A stretch of 64,000 nucleotides of DNA. It comes from Ww85 sp963745765. Its GTDB lineage: Bacteria > Desulfobacterota > Desulfobulbia > Desulfobulbales > Desulfocapsaceae. The notes under the pieces were generated by a model, which had not been told where the DNA came from, ran no database searches, and saw only the letters and a program-made list of their open reading frames with translations. Shown here one piece after another: positions 45,565 to 54,669 of this stretch. The stretch is from assembly GCA_963745765.1 (NCBI GenBank), contig CAVUYQ010000026.1:62001-126000 (forward strand). Direction: 5' to 3'. The first letter of the stretch is position 1. Each line of letters opens with the position of its first letter. The translations under genes and the position numbers were made by a program.

Positions 45565-46629
45565 ATGTCCCTGATACGGATCGTTAAAAGACAGGAGCCC
45601 CTCGGCTGGAGCTCCTGTCTTGTTTTACTGGCTGCGATACTGATCTCCCTGGTATTGAGTGGATTTGTCCTTTTTATTGGCGGCACGCCACCGCTGGAAG
45701 GACTTGTTGTCCTCTTCAAAGGTGGTTTTGGATCGCACTTTGCCTTTGAGGATTCTCTCATCAAGGCAACCCCTATCTTCCTTTGTTCACTTGGTGTTGC
45801 CGTGGCCTTCAGGCTCCAGGTATGGAATATCGGTGCCGAGGGACAGTTTGCTCTCGGTGCGGTCGGGGCAAGCTGGATTGCGCTGTCCTTTCCGGAGGCG
45901 CCAGCCTATCTTGTTCTGCCGGGTATGGTCCTCATGGCGATAATTGCCGGCGGATTCTGGGGCTTTATTCCAGCCGTGCTCAGACAGAAGCTGAAGACCA
46001 ACGAGATCATCGTCACCTTGATGATGAACTATGTGGCCATCCTGATTCTTGACTATCTTGTTTATGGCGTTTGGAAAGATCCCGCCAGTTTTGGTTTTCC
46101 GATGACGCCGGAGTTTACCGATGCTGCAATCATCGGCAACATCGGCAGCAGTAAATTCAGCTGGGGGCTGGTGCACTGTGTGATTCTTGGCCTTATTTTC
46201 TGGTTATTCATGAGCTACACCCGGATCGGTTTTGAAATCAAGGCCGGCGGCAACAATGTTCGCGCGGCTCGCTACGCCGGTATTCCCTACGATCGGCTGG
46301 TGATGCTCGTTATGGCCTTGAGTGGCGGTCTGGCCGGGTGGGCCGGTTTTCTTGAAGCATCTTCAACCATAAACCGGTTGCAGCCAAGTATCATGGCCGG
46401 ATACGGTTATACCGCTATTGTCGTTGCCTGGCTGGCTCGCCTTAATCCGCTCTATATTGGTATTGCCGCTTTCATGCTCGCCGGATTGCGTGTTGGTGTC
46501 GAGGGGCTGCAGCTTGACCTGCAGGTTCCGGCCGCTTTTGGCGGTATTATTGAAGGGTTGATCCTGCTGACCGTTTTGGCCGGCGGATTGTTTACTCAGT
46601 ACAAGATTGTAGTTGGTTCGAAAAAATGA
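45565..46629 (+). CDS. Nucleoside-type ABC transporter permease, first subunit
   Basis: 354 residues, about ten hydrophobic segments. BPD_transp_2 family sequence includes GVAVAFRLQVWNIGAEGQFALGAVGA, TNEIIVTLMMNYVAILILDYLVYG, GFEIKAGGNNVRAARYAGI and SGGLAGWAGFLE. The start is uncertain, since no clear ribosome site precedes ATG 45565. The 3' end overlaps the next permease by four bases. It pairs with the second permease. Confidence 0.9.
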   Translation: MSLIRIVKRQEPLGWSSCLVLLAAILISLVLSGFVLFIGGTPPLEGLVVLFKGGFGSHFAFEDSLIKATPIFLCSLGVAVAFRLQVWNIGAEGQFALGAVGASWIALSFPEAPAYLVLPGMVLMAIIAGGFWGFIPAVLRQKLKTNEIIVTLMMNYVAILILDYLVYGVWKDPASFGFPMTPEFTDAAIIGNIGSSKFSWGLVHCVILGLIFWLFMSYTRIGFEIKAGGNNVRAARYAGIPYDRLVMLVMALSGGLAGWAGFLEASSTINRLQPSIMAGYGYTAIVVAWLARLNPLYIGIAAFMLAGLRVGVEGLQLDLQVPAAFGGIIEGLILLTVLAGGLFTQYKIVVGSKK

Positions 46630-47546
46630 GTATAGATATCCTCATTCCGCTGCTGGCGGCAACCGTACAGTCCGGTACCCCGATTCTCTACGCCACTCTC
46701 GGGGAAATATTTACCGAGCGCTCCGGTATTCTCAATCTGGGTGTCGAGGGCATTATGATAACCGGCGCTCTGGTCGGGTTTCTGGTCGCGAAAGGTACCG
46801 GAAATCCGTGGATCGCCTTTTGTGCTGCAGGTTTTGCTGGTTGTTGCGCCGCCTCCCTGCATGGTTTTGTCTGCCTGGTCTTCCAGGGTAATCAGGTAGT
46901 TTCCGGTCTTGCTCTGACCATTCTCGGAGTTGGTTTTGCCAATTATCTCGGTACCTCCTACGTCGGCCAGTCGGCACCGGGCTTTAGCCGGTTGCCGATA
47001 CCATTTCTTTCAGGAGTACCGGTTCTTGGCCCGATTTTTTTCAACCAGGATGTTTTGGTCTATATCACCTTTGTCATACCGGTAGTGATGTGGCTGTTTT
47101 TATACAACACCCGGTTCGGTCTCAGTTTGCGGGCTGCCGGTGAATACCCGGCGGCAGCAACCGCCGCCGGTCTCAACGTCGTTGCCTATCGCTGGCTCGG
47201 GGTGCTGGTGGGAGGTTTTTTTATGGGGTTGGGCGGCGCCTATCTCTCTCTTGCCTATACCCACTTGTGGACCAATAACCTTACCGGCGGCAGAGGTTGG
47301 ATCGCCGTTGCCCTGGTGATATTCGCTTTCTGGCGTCCGGGCCGGGCGGTGTTCGGTGCCTATCTGTTTGGCGGCATCATGGCCATGCAACTCAGGCTTC
47401 AGGCCTCGGGAACTCAGATTCCCTCATCTTTGCTGCTGATGCTGCCTTATGTTTTAACAATAACCGTACTGGTTTTTTCTTCCTGGCACCGCGGGAAAAC
47501 CGATGAACCCGCCGCACTTGGTACTAATATTGCGCCGGCAGACTGA
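46626..47546 (+). CDS. Nucleoside-type ABC transporter permease, second subunit
   Basis: 306 residues. Typical YufQ-like start TVQSGTPILYATLGEIFTER, then SGILNLGVEGIMITGALVGF. C-terminal region contains the GGRGWIAVALVIFAFWRP segment common to the second permease of this system. It shares a four-base overlap with the preceding permease, indicating coupled translation. Confidence 0.93.
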   Translation: MSIDILIPLLAATVQSGTPILYATLGEIFTERSGILNLGVEGIMITGALVGFLVAKGTGNPWIAFCAAGFAGCCAASLHGFVCLVFQGNQVVSGLALTILGVGFANYLGTSYVGQSAPGFSRLPIPFLSGVPVLGPIFFNQDVLVYITFVIPVVMWLFLYNTRFGLSLRAAGEYPAAATAAGLNVVAYRWLGVLVGGFFMGLGGAYLSLAYTHLWTNNLTGGRGWIAVALVIFAFWRPGRAVFGAYLFGGIMAMQLRLQASGTQIPSSLLLMLPYVLTITVLVFSSWHRGKTDEPAALGTNIAPAD

Positions 47547-47615
47547 TTGGCTGCTGTATATTGCACATCTATCTGAAAAATAAGGTAATTTTATCACGAG
47601 GATAAAGAAAAATTC

Positions 47616-48101
47616 ATGAGCCAATTAACCGATTATAGGAGAACCTATCCCATTTCCTGGGGACAGCTGCATCGGGATTCGAAGGCGCTTGCCTGGCGGC
47701 TTCTCGATTCGCATTACTTTAAGGGCCTCATCGCCATAACCAGGGGCGGGCTGGTGCCGGCTGCGGTTATCGCCCGGGAGCTCGATATTCACCTGGTTGA
47801 AACGATCTGTATCTCAAGTTATGACTGGCAGGATAAAAAAGGCGATGCTGAAATTCTTAAAGGAGTTACCGGCAATGGTGAAGGCTGGCTGCTGATTGAC
47901 GATCTGGTAGACACGGGACGGACTGCACGCCTTGTCAAGGAAATGGTGCCAAAGGCACATTTCGCCACGGTATATGCCAAACCGGCCGGCCGTCCGCTGG
48001 TGGACACCTTTGTTACCGAGGTCAGCCAGGACACCTGGATTCTCTTTCCATGGGATACTGAATCCCAGTTTGTCCAGCCGATTGCCGGCCAGGAGAGGTA
48101 A
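47616..48101 (+). CDS. gpt: Xanthine-guanine phosphoribosyltransferase
   Basis: 161 residues. The PRPP-binding motif is WLLIDDLVDTGRTARLV. Gpt-type segments are YPISWGQLHRDSKALAWRLL at the N-terminus, FKGLIAITRGGLVPAAVIAREL, and FPWDTESQFVQPI at the C-terminus. It turns xanthine or guanine and PRPP into the nucleotide. It sits inside the nucleoside ABC transporter operon, so uptake and salvage are linked. Confidence 0.95.
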   Translation: MSQLTDYRRTYPISWGQLHRDSKALAWRLLDSHYFKGLIAITRGGLVPAAVIARELDIHLVETICISSYDWQDKKGDAEILKGVTGNGEGWLLIDDLVDTGRTARLVKEMVPKAHFATVYAKPAGRPLVDTFVTEVSQDTWILFPWDTESQFVQPIAGQER

Positions 48102-48110
48102 TCTCAGTAC

Positions 48111-49596
48111 ATGAACGATCCTGCGGTTATCAGGCTGGAGTCCATCAGCAAATCGTTTGGCGATGTGCGTGCCAATCAGGATATCACGCTGGAAATCCAC
48201 GCGGGCAGGGTTCTTGCCCTTTTAGGTGAAAACGGGGCCGGGAAATCAACCCTTATGTCCATGCTGGCTGGACAGTCTCAACCGGACAGCGGCACCATCT
48301 ACCACAACGGCAGTCCTGTTGTTTTCTCTTCTACTGAAAAAGCGATAGAGGCCGGAATCGGCATGGTCTATCAGCATTTCAAGCTGGTCGAAGCCATGAC
48401 GGCAGCTGAAAATGTGTTCCTCGGCCAGTCGGCAACAACCTGGCTGAAAAAATCGCGCATGGCTGAAGTTGTCAATGATCTGGCCGGGTTGTACGGTATG
48501 AGGATCGCACCCAACTCCCTTATCTCTAGATCTTTCGATGGGTGAGAAACAGCAGGTCGAGATACTTAAACTGCTGTTTCGAGAAAGTAATATCCTGATT
48601 TTCGATGAACCTACTGCTGTGTTGACGCCACACGAAGCCGAAAACCTCTTTGCTACGATGAGGCAGATGAAGACAGCAGGTAAGGCCATTGTTTTTATCA
48701 GTCATAAACTCGAAGAGGTCATGTCTATTGCCGATGATATCGCTATCCTGAAGCGGGGAAGAATCGTCGGTGTGATGCCGGCCAGCCAGGTGACTTCCAC
48801 TGCCGAGCTTGCCGAACGGATGGTTGGGCGGGAGGTCTTGCTGCAGGTAGAACATCAGCCGATGGAACCACGCCAACAGGTGCTCAGGGTCGAGCAATTG
48901 CAGGGTGAAAACCTCCATGAGGTGAGCCTTGAGGTGCGACAGGGCGAGATCCTCGGCATTGTCGGCGTTGCCGGAAACGGCCAGAAATCGCTGGTGGAAG
49001 CGGTGTGTGGTCTGCGCAAACCGGGAACAGGGAAAATCACCCTGCTCGGTATGGAGTGGAAGAAATTCTTCTCGCAACGCAGCGGTGACCTCACCCTCAG
49101 CTATATTCCCGAGGACAGACAGGGGTTGGCAACCTGCCAGGGGCTTGATCTGCTTGATAATTTCCTGCTGACCACCAGAGATACTTTCAGCACCGGTCCC
49201 TGGCTTCCGAGAACAAATGCGGCAGAAAAGGCCCAGCGGTTAATTGAGGAGTTTGATATCCGTCCACCCAGGCTCAATGCCCTGGCCTGGCAGCTCTCCG
49301 GTGGTAACCTTCAGAAAATGGTGCTCTCCCGTGAGTTTTATCGCAAACCCCGGCTTATTGTTGCCGAACAACCAACGCAGGGGCTTGATATTGCCGCCGC
49401 AGAGGATGTCTGGAACCTGCTGCTCAAGGCCCGGGAACAGGCGGGAATCCTGCTTATTACCGGTGACCTCTCGGAAGCGCTCGCCCTGTCGGACCGTATT
49501 GCCGTCATGTTCGATGGCCACATTGTTGAAACCTTCAGCCGTAACAACACAGAGATGATTGATCGTATTCCGCAGATGATGGCAGGACTTGCGTAG
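48111..49596 (+). pseudogene. Nucleoside-type ABC ATPase split by a one-base frameshift
   Basis: Together the two frames encode a full two-domain ATPase (about 494 residues). Domain 1 has Walker A LLGENGAGKSTLMSMLAGQ. Its frame ends at 48543 right where the signature should start. The second frame, from 48538, continues GEKQQVEILKLLF and contains Walker B ILIFDEPTAVLTPHE. Domain 2 has the LSGGNLQKMVLSRE signature. Removing the A at 48528 restores LISDLSMGEKQQ exactly. It is either a real inactivating insertion or a sequence error. Confidence 0.85.
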
Positions 49597-49677
49597 CGTC
49601 TACGGTCTATGTAAATCTTTCGCGATGGTACAGCAGCAGCGGGTTTCTTTTGACCAGTCAGGATAAAGAATTTTTTT

Positions 49678-50631
49678 ATGAACAGTGAATCAAGACCTTT
49701 CAGCCGCCTATTGATACCGGTGGATTCCTTCGGAGCTTTCAAACGACTGGCACCTTTTGCCGGGTTGCTCATCAGAACCATGCAGAGCACTGTTGAAGAG
49801 GTTGATCTTCTGCATGTTATTTCCGGAGCATATCTCGGTGAACATATGAACGCGATCAATCTTGCCGCCGGAGAGGTCCCTAATCCGGACGCAATGAGAC
49901 AGCTGCGCAAAAGGCACCTCGACAAAACCGTCACGCCGCTGTTGCATGATAGCTTGTCCCTGCTGCAGCAGCAAAGTGATGGAAGAAGTGCGGGAAGCAT
50001 CATTAAGGATGGTGATCCGGTAAAGGTTATCAGCTCCGTCTGCCGGAAACGGCCGTATTCGACGCTGATTATGAATCGCCGTAAATTGTCGGAACGGGCA
50101 GGAAAACTGACCGGTAGCGTCATCGGTGGAATTTTACACCGCTTGGCTGAGGCGACGATCTTTCTCTGTGGGGATGAATCGATGTCCGAAGATTTCTCTC
50201 CATTTGCCCGCTGCCTGATCGGGGTAGACGGCTCTCCTGCCAGTAAAAATGCGGTTGCCGAGGCCGGTATGTTGCTTTCCCGGGTCAACGATCAGGTTGA
50301 AAAGGTTTTTCTTGTTCATGTGCTGGATCAGTCCTGTTATTATGAAGAGGACGGTGTTCCCTGCATTCAGCTCGGTTCCACCGGGCAGCAGGTGCTTGAA
50401 GAATCAGGGACACGACTGATTGAAGCTGGTGTTGATCCCGAAAAGATCAAGACGGTTATTCACTTTGGTTTGCCGGGTGCCGTCCTGGCGGAAGAAGTGG
50501 CCGGTTGTGATGCAACGCTGATATTTATCGGCAGGCGTGATCGCTCCCGCATGGCCCAAGTGTATCTTGGTTCGGTTTGTACCGATATCGTGCAGAACTG
50601 CCAGGCGCGCACGCTTGTTCTCTCGAGTTAG
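49678..50631 (+). CDS. Tandem universal stress protein
   Basis: 317 residues, two UspA domains (about 1-150 and 175-317). Domain 1 starts FSRLLIPVDSFGAF; domain 2 starts FARCLIGVDGSPASKNAVAEA. Domain 2 has a C-terminal IFIGRRDRSRMAQVYLGSV, a variant of the ATP-binding G-x2-G-x9-G-S/T loop. Cytosolic stress-related nucleotide-binding protein, role not defined. A four-cluster ferredoxin-like protein follows 14 bases later and is probably co-transcribed. Confidence 0.88.
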   Translation: MNSESRPFSRLLIPVDSFGAFKRLAPFAGLLIRTMQSTVEEVDLLHVISGAYLGEHMNAINLAAGEVPNPDAMRQLRKRHLDKTVTPLLHDSLSLLQQQSDGRSAGSIIKDGDPVKVISSVCRKRPYSTLIMNRRKLSERAGKLTGSVIGGILHRLAEATIFLCGDESMSEDFSPFARCLIGVDGSPASKNAVAEAGMLLSRVNDQVEKVFLVHVLDQSCYYEEDGVPCIQLGSTGQQVLEESGTRLIEAGVDPEKIKTVIHFGLPGAVLAEEVAGCDATLIFIGRRDRSRMAQVYLGSVCTDIVQNCQARTLVLSS

Positions 50632-50645
50632 CGGGGAGGCACATT

Positions 50646-51605
50646 ATGTTCATCAAACCTTCAACACGGGCATATTTCAGGGAATCCAGGAAACTGGGCC
50701 GTTACGGTCTGGCCGAATGGTTGCACGGGTATGTCTATGGCCGCTGGACTTACACCTATATCAGCATCGGTATCGGTGAGCACTGGGTGGTTAAGAAATT
50801 CAGGCCGGCCGGGGAATTGATTTACCGGTTGTTCAAGACCATAACCAAAATAGGCAATAAAGAAGATAACAAAGTTGGTGTCAGCTGGGCAGACGCCTAT
50901 CACGGCAAGGTGGTTACCCTCGATAGCGCAAGAAGACTGGTAACTCTCAACCAGCCGATCAAACTTCCTGACCTTGAGAAGGTTATCCCGTATCCCCGCG
51001 CCCGGGATATCATCCTGGAAAACCCTGATCACATCCTCGTATTGAACTGCCCCTGCCGATCCTCGCGTGAAAATCCCTGCCTGCCGCTTGATGTATGTCT
51101 GATCATCGGCGAGCCTTTCTTCAGTTTTATCCTTGAACATCATGCCAAAAAAGCCCGCGCTATCACGCAGGATGAAGCACTTGCCATCATCGAGGCGGAA
51201 AATAGGCGAGGCCATGTCTCCCACGCCTTTTTCAAGGACGCGATGCTGGATCGTTTCTACGCCATCTGCAACTGCTGCAGCTGCTGTTGCGGCGCGATGG
51301 ACGCTCACCGCAACGGCAACCCGATGCTTGCCTCCTCGGGCTATATCTGCCGTATGGATAAACAACGGTGTATCTCCTGTGAAACCTGCGTAAGTCTCTG
51401 CCAGTTTGCGGCGATCGATCTTCGGGCAGCGTGTCCCATTGATGAAGAAAAATGCATGGGCTGCGGCGTCTGCGTCAATAACTGTCCAGAAAGCGCACTT
51501 TTCCTCGAACGAGATCCTGGTAGGGGAGAACCGCTGGAAATCCATAACCTCATGGTACAATGCAGCGAAGGTGCCTCGAGTAAAGATATCGTTAGCAACT
51601 CCTAA
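50646..51605 (+). CDS. Cys-rich 4Fe-4S ferredoxin-domain protein
   Basis: 319 residues. The N-terminal half is a basic soluble domain starting RAYFRESRKLGRYGLAEWLHG. A first Cys set reads CPCRSSRENPCLPLDVC (about 137-153). A second set is ICNCCSCCCGAMDAH (about 210-224). The C-terminal dicluster domain has CISCETCVSLCQF and CMGCGVCVNNCPESAL. ATG 50646 follows GGGGAGG. It is probably an electron carrier or sensor paired with the upstream universal stress protein. The family name is not recalled. Confidence 0.85.
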   Translation: MFIKPSTRAYFRESRKLGRYGLAEWLHGYVYGRWTYTYISIGIGEHWVVKKFRPAGELIYRLFKTITKIGNKEDNKVGVSWADAYHGKVVTLDSARRLVTLNQPIKLPDLEKVIPYPRARDIILENPDHILVLNCPCRSSRENPCLPLDVCLIIGEPFFSFILEHHAKKARAITQDEALAIIEAENRRGHVSHAFFKDAMLDRFYAICNCCSCCCGAMDAHRNGNPMLASSGYICRMDKQRCISCETCVSLCQFAAIDLRAACPIDEEKCMGCGVCVNNCPESALFLERDPGRGEPLEIHNLMVQCSEGASSKDIVSNS

Positions 51606-51745
51606 GGCAAACCATAGAGGCAACTGAACGAATCGCATCAGGAATAAAATGTGTGTTCGGACTGATGTGAACTACACCACTCAGGATGTGTATAGAATTA
51701 TATCAGCTATGGTGGCCTGTAATCTTAATAAAGAGTTATGTAGTT

Positions 51746-52345
51746 ATGATTAAACACTATTTCCCTCACTTTCTCGCCATTGTCTATGTTGTTTTTTTCA
51801 TAGTGCTTGGAATTTCTCCTGTTTCAAGAGAGGTATGGATAGCTGAAGTAACGCCTGTTGTCTTTATATTCATCTTTTTGGTGGTAACATGTAAGGCATT
51901 TCGTTTTAGTAATGTTTCCTACGCATTGTTAAGTATTTGGATATTTTGGCATACGGTCGGAGGACATTATACGTTTGCAAATGTTCCATTTGGCTGGGTG
52001 AGTGATCTTATTGGCTCAGAAAGAAATCATTTTGATCGGATCGGACATTTTGTTATTGGATTCTACGCTTTTGCTATGGCGGAGTGGTTATTAAGGAAAA
52101 AATATTGCGCTTTGAAATTAGCGCTATTTTTCAGCCTGTTTTTTATTATGAGTATCGCTGCGGCATATGAGATAATCGAATGGCTGTACGCCGTTGCTGA
52201 AGGAGGAGATGCCGGTGTGGAATTTTTAGGTTCCCAGGGCGATATCTGGGATGCTCAAAAGGATATGTTGTCCGATACATTAGGGGCAATTACGTCACTG
52301 ATATTTTTTTGTTTTATCAGGCCAGACAAGACGAGAGGTATTTGA
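51746..52345 (+). CDS. YjdF/DUF2238 family membrane protein
   Basis: 199 residues, about six membrane helices. The family signature FLGSQGDIWDAQKDMLSDTLGA is clear, as is the RIGHFVIGFYAFAMAEW segment. Function unknown. ATG 51746 is the sensible start because the protein's first helix begins there; the ribosome site is weak. Codon use is AT-richer than in the neighbours, which may indicate transfer. Confidence 0.85.
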   Translation: MIKHYFPHFLAIVYVVFFIVLGISPVSREVWIAEVTPVVFIFIFLVVTCKAFRFSNVSYALLSIWIFWHTVGGHYTFANVPFGWVSDLIGSERNHFDRIGHFVIGFYAFAMAEWLLRKKYCALKLALFFSLFFIMSIAAAYEIIEWLYAVAEGGDAGVEFLGSQGDIWDAQKDMLSDTLGAITSLIFFCFIRPDKTRGI

Positions 52346-52666
52346 CGGAAAAAATCGAGGTACTGATTGTTCAGGAGGGTTGGAGAGCATGTTGAAGCAT
52401 AATGCCGTGAACGCTCATGGTGGTTTCATTCTTTAGTGTTCTGTCGACGATGCCGGGTGATAAGGCATAACGAAGGTTCGATAATGCTTTAGCAGCCCTC
52501 TCATGAATTACGGGGATTTTAAAAAAAAAGCACAGGCACAACGAGAAGGAATTGTTAGAGTGCACTTGTGAAATGTCACGGTATTATTGGTCTGCTTTTC
52601 CGGGATACAGAAAAAATAAATGTATGGCCGTGGTGTCTTTCCACGAAAAAAATTTGAAAAACGACC
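52346..52666 (+). other. Intergenic region before the dehydratase
   Basis: About 320 bases. No convincing gene, RNA or terminator was seen. Confidence 0.5.
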
Positions 52667-53638
52667 ATGAATATTCCAGTTTATCGTGACATTGTTGAGG
52701 CACATCTCCTTGTGAAGAAATTTGCACACCGTACTCCGGTTCTCACCTCCGAGAGCATCAACCGGATCACTGGAGCAAAGATATACTTCAAGTGTGAAAA
52801 CTTTCAGAAGGGTGGAGCTTTCAAGTTTCGGGGCGCAACAAATGCGGTCATGTCGTTGACTGACGAGGAGGCAAAAGGAGGCGTTGCAACACATTCTTCC
52901 GGGAATCATGCGGCGGCTTTGGCGCTGGCAGCAAAAACAAGGGGTGTGGATGCTTATGTGGTAATGCCTGAAAATGCGCCTGATATAAAAAAGAAGGCAG
53001 TAGCCGGTTACGGCGCGAGCATTACCTTCTGTAAACCGATAGTGGCGGCACGCGAATCTGCCTTGGCAGAAGTCATAGCGGAAACAGGTGCCGCCGAGAT
53101 TCACCCTTATGATAATTTTGCTGTTATTGCCGGGCAGGGTACGGCTGCCAAAGAGCTATTGGAAGATGAAAGCCGTTTCGATAGTATCCTTGTACCAGTC
53201 GGCGGAGGCGGATTGTTAGCAGGATCGGCTCTTGCAGTTAAACACCTCTCGCCAAAAACAAAACTGATTGGTTGTGAGCCCGGCGGAGCCGATGATGCTT
53301 ACCGCTCATTTTTGCAAGGTGAAATAGTTCCATCTCTCAACCCGCAAACTATTGCCGATGGCCTGCTCACTTCACTCGGCGTGCGGAACTTTGCCATTAT
53401 CAAAGCGAAGGTCGATGCTATTGTAACGGTTTCCGAAATATCGATCATTGCGGCCATGCGTATGGTATTCGAGCGCATGAAGATCATTATAGAACCATCT
53501 TCGGCGGTGCCGCTGGCAGCAATTCTTGAGGGGAAAATCGATGTACGAAAGCAAAGAATAGGCATTATCGTTTCGGGTGGAAATGTGGACCTTGAAAATC
53601 TGCCCTTTCAGCAGGCGAAGGCTGGCATGCCGACCTGA
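52667..53638 (+). CDS. Serine/threonine dehydratase-like PLP enzyme
   Basis: 323 residues, fold type II. PLP Lys53 is in GGAFKFRGA; other pockets are SSGNHAAALALAAK and the phosphate-binding VPVGGGGLLAG. Similar in length to serine racemase and catabolic threonine dehydratase, with no C-terminal regulatory ACT domain. The EPGGADDAY segment resembles the divalent metal site of serine racemases. It would deaminate threonine or serine to the 2-keto acid, or racemise serine. It stands alone. Confidence 0.9.
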   Translation: MNIPVYRDIVEAHLLVKKFAHRTPVLTSESINRITGAKIYFKCENFQKGGAFKFRGATNAVMSLTDEEAKGGVATHSSGNHAAALALAAKTRGVDAYVVMPENAPDIKKKAVAGYGASITFCKPIVAARESALAEVIAETGAAEIHPYDNFAVIAGQGTAAKELLEDESRFDSILVPVGGGGLLAGSALAVKHLSPKTKLIGCEPGGADDAYRSFLQGEIVPSLNPQTIADGLLTSLGVRNFAIIKAKVDAIVTVSEISIIAAMRMVFERMKIIIEPSSAVPLAAILEGKIDVRKQRIGIIVSGGNVDLENLPFQQAKAGMPT

Positions 53639-54007
53639 GAATCAGGTCTTTGGCGCATGTGAAAATGGGTTTACGATAAAAGAAGTAATCGAGCGCAGTG
53701 AGGTTAACCTTCGATGGTATTAATAATCGGTAGCTCCTTGGTCCTGGAATCCGAACGATTTTGAGCATGCTCCTGTTTTGCTGGAACATATGGCCAAAAA
53801 TCAACCATATTTGAAACATGATGGCGTCGTAAAAACTTCGATCTACTGCGTCGTGGAACTTTTTCCGGCACTCGGCATACTACCTGTATGCCTTCGCACC
53901 TGAAAAACTACCACTCCTTGTTTATCTGTGTTTTTACTTAGCCATCTTTTGGAGTGCAATAGACTTTTTACGAGTATGTCAAACATCAATTGAAAGGAGA
54001 TGAATAA
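53639..54007 (+). other. Intergenic region with REP-like repeat
   Basis: About 370 bases, no gene recognised apart from the repeat element at 53827-53980. A ribosome site (GAAAGGAGATG) follows at the 3' end. Confidence 0.5.
53827..53980. repeat. REP-like intergenic repeat
   Basis: About 154 bases. TCGTAAAAACT at the left (53827-53837) is almost the inverse of ACTTTTTACGA at the right (53963-53973). A perfect internal hairpin GGCATAC-TACCT-GTATGCC lies at 53874-53892. Its right 33 bases reappear at 12359-12391. Noncoding. Confidence 0.75.
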
Positions 54008-54523
54008 ATGTCAGCTCGAGTGATAAGCCAATTTGTTTTAGCTTTGCTGGTTGCGCTGTTAGTGGATTTTCCGACTCATTCCTCTGCTGCAGGTGAAGCC
54101 GATCTGTCACCATTGTTCAAGGATCTCATTCAGGTAGAACTGTTTGGAGGACTGTCTGACGAGGATTTTGAGGCACTGGCGAAGACAGCCGCGCTGAGGC
54201 ATGGAGAGGCTGGAGAGCGCCTTGTTGAGCAGGGAAAGATCCAGGACCGGATGTTCATTATCCTGTCAGGCGAGGCCAGAGTGCTGGTAAACGGGATACT
54301 TGTCGCAACACTCTCTGGGCAGTCTCTGGTCGGCGAAATGGAGTTCCTTGACATGCTTCCGGCAAGCGCTGATGTGGTTCTCGTCAACGAAACCGACATC
54401 ATTGAACTGAACAATGATTCGCTCAATGACTTGATGGAAAAACAGCCTCGACTGGGCTATGTAATCATGCGCAGGATTGCCGAAATCGAATGTCAGCGGC
54501 TGCGCGCCAGCAACCTGAAATAA
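54008..54523 (+). CDS. Exported cyclic-nucleotide-binding-like (cNMP/Crp) domain protein
   Basis: 171 residues. Residues 1-28 are a signal peptide (hydrophobic VLALLVALLVDF, then HSSAAG). From about 40 to 165 it is a cNMP-fold domain (LFGGLSDEDFEALAKTAALR, then GEARVLVNGILVATLSGQSLVGEMEFL). The phosphate-cassette Arg is missing (ASADVVL where R.A is expected), so cyclic nucleotide binding is doubtful. There is no DNA-binding domain. A periplasmic Crp-like domain is unusual. A DUF6790-like membrane gene follows. Confidence 0.8.
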   Translation: MSARVISQFVLALLVALLVDFPTHSSAAGEADLSPLFKDLIQVELFGGLSDEDFEALAKTAALRHGEAGERLVEQGKIQDRMFIILSGEARVLVNGILVATLSGQSLVGEMEFLDMLPASADVVLVNETDIIELNNDSLNDLMEKQPRLGYVIMRRIAEIECQRLRASNLK

Positions 54524-54669
54524 TGGAATGCTGATATCCAAAGGTGGTTGGCGTCAACAAACTGATGGACTATACCATCGTTTCATGATTCTCTGATAAT
54601 TCATGAGAGGCATCAGGGCAACGAAACCCCTGTTACTCTTTTTGGGGACATTGCTCAAGTGGAGATTTT

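Noticed and set aside
52371..52565. Short minus-strand frame before the serine/threonine dehydratase
   Set aside because: No motif, no ribosome site and composition typical of noncoding DNA.
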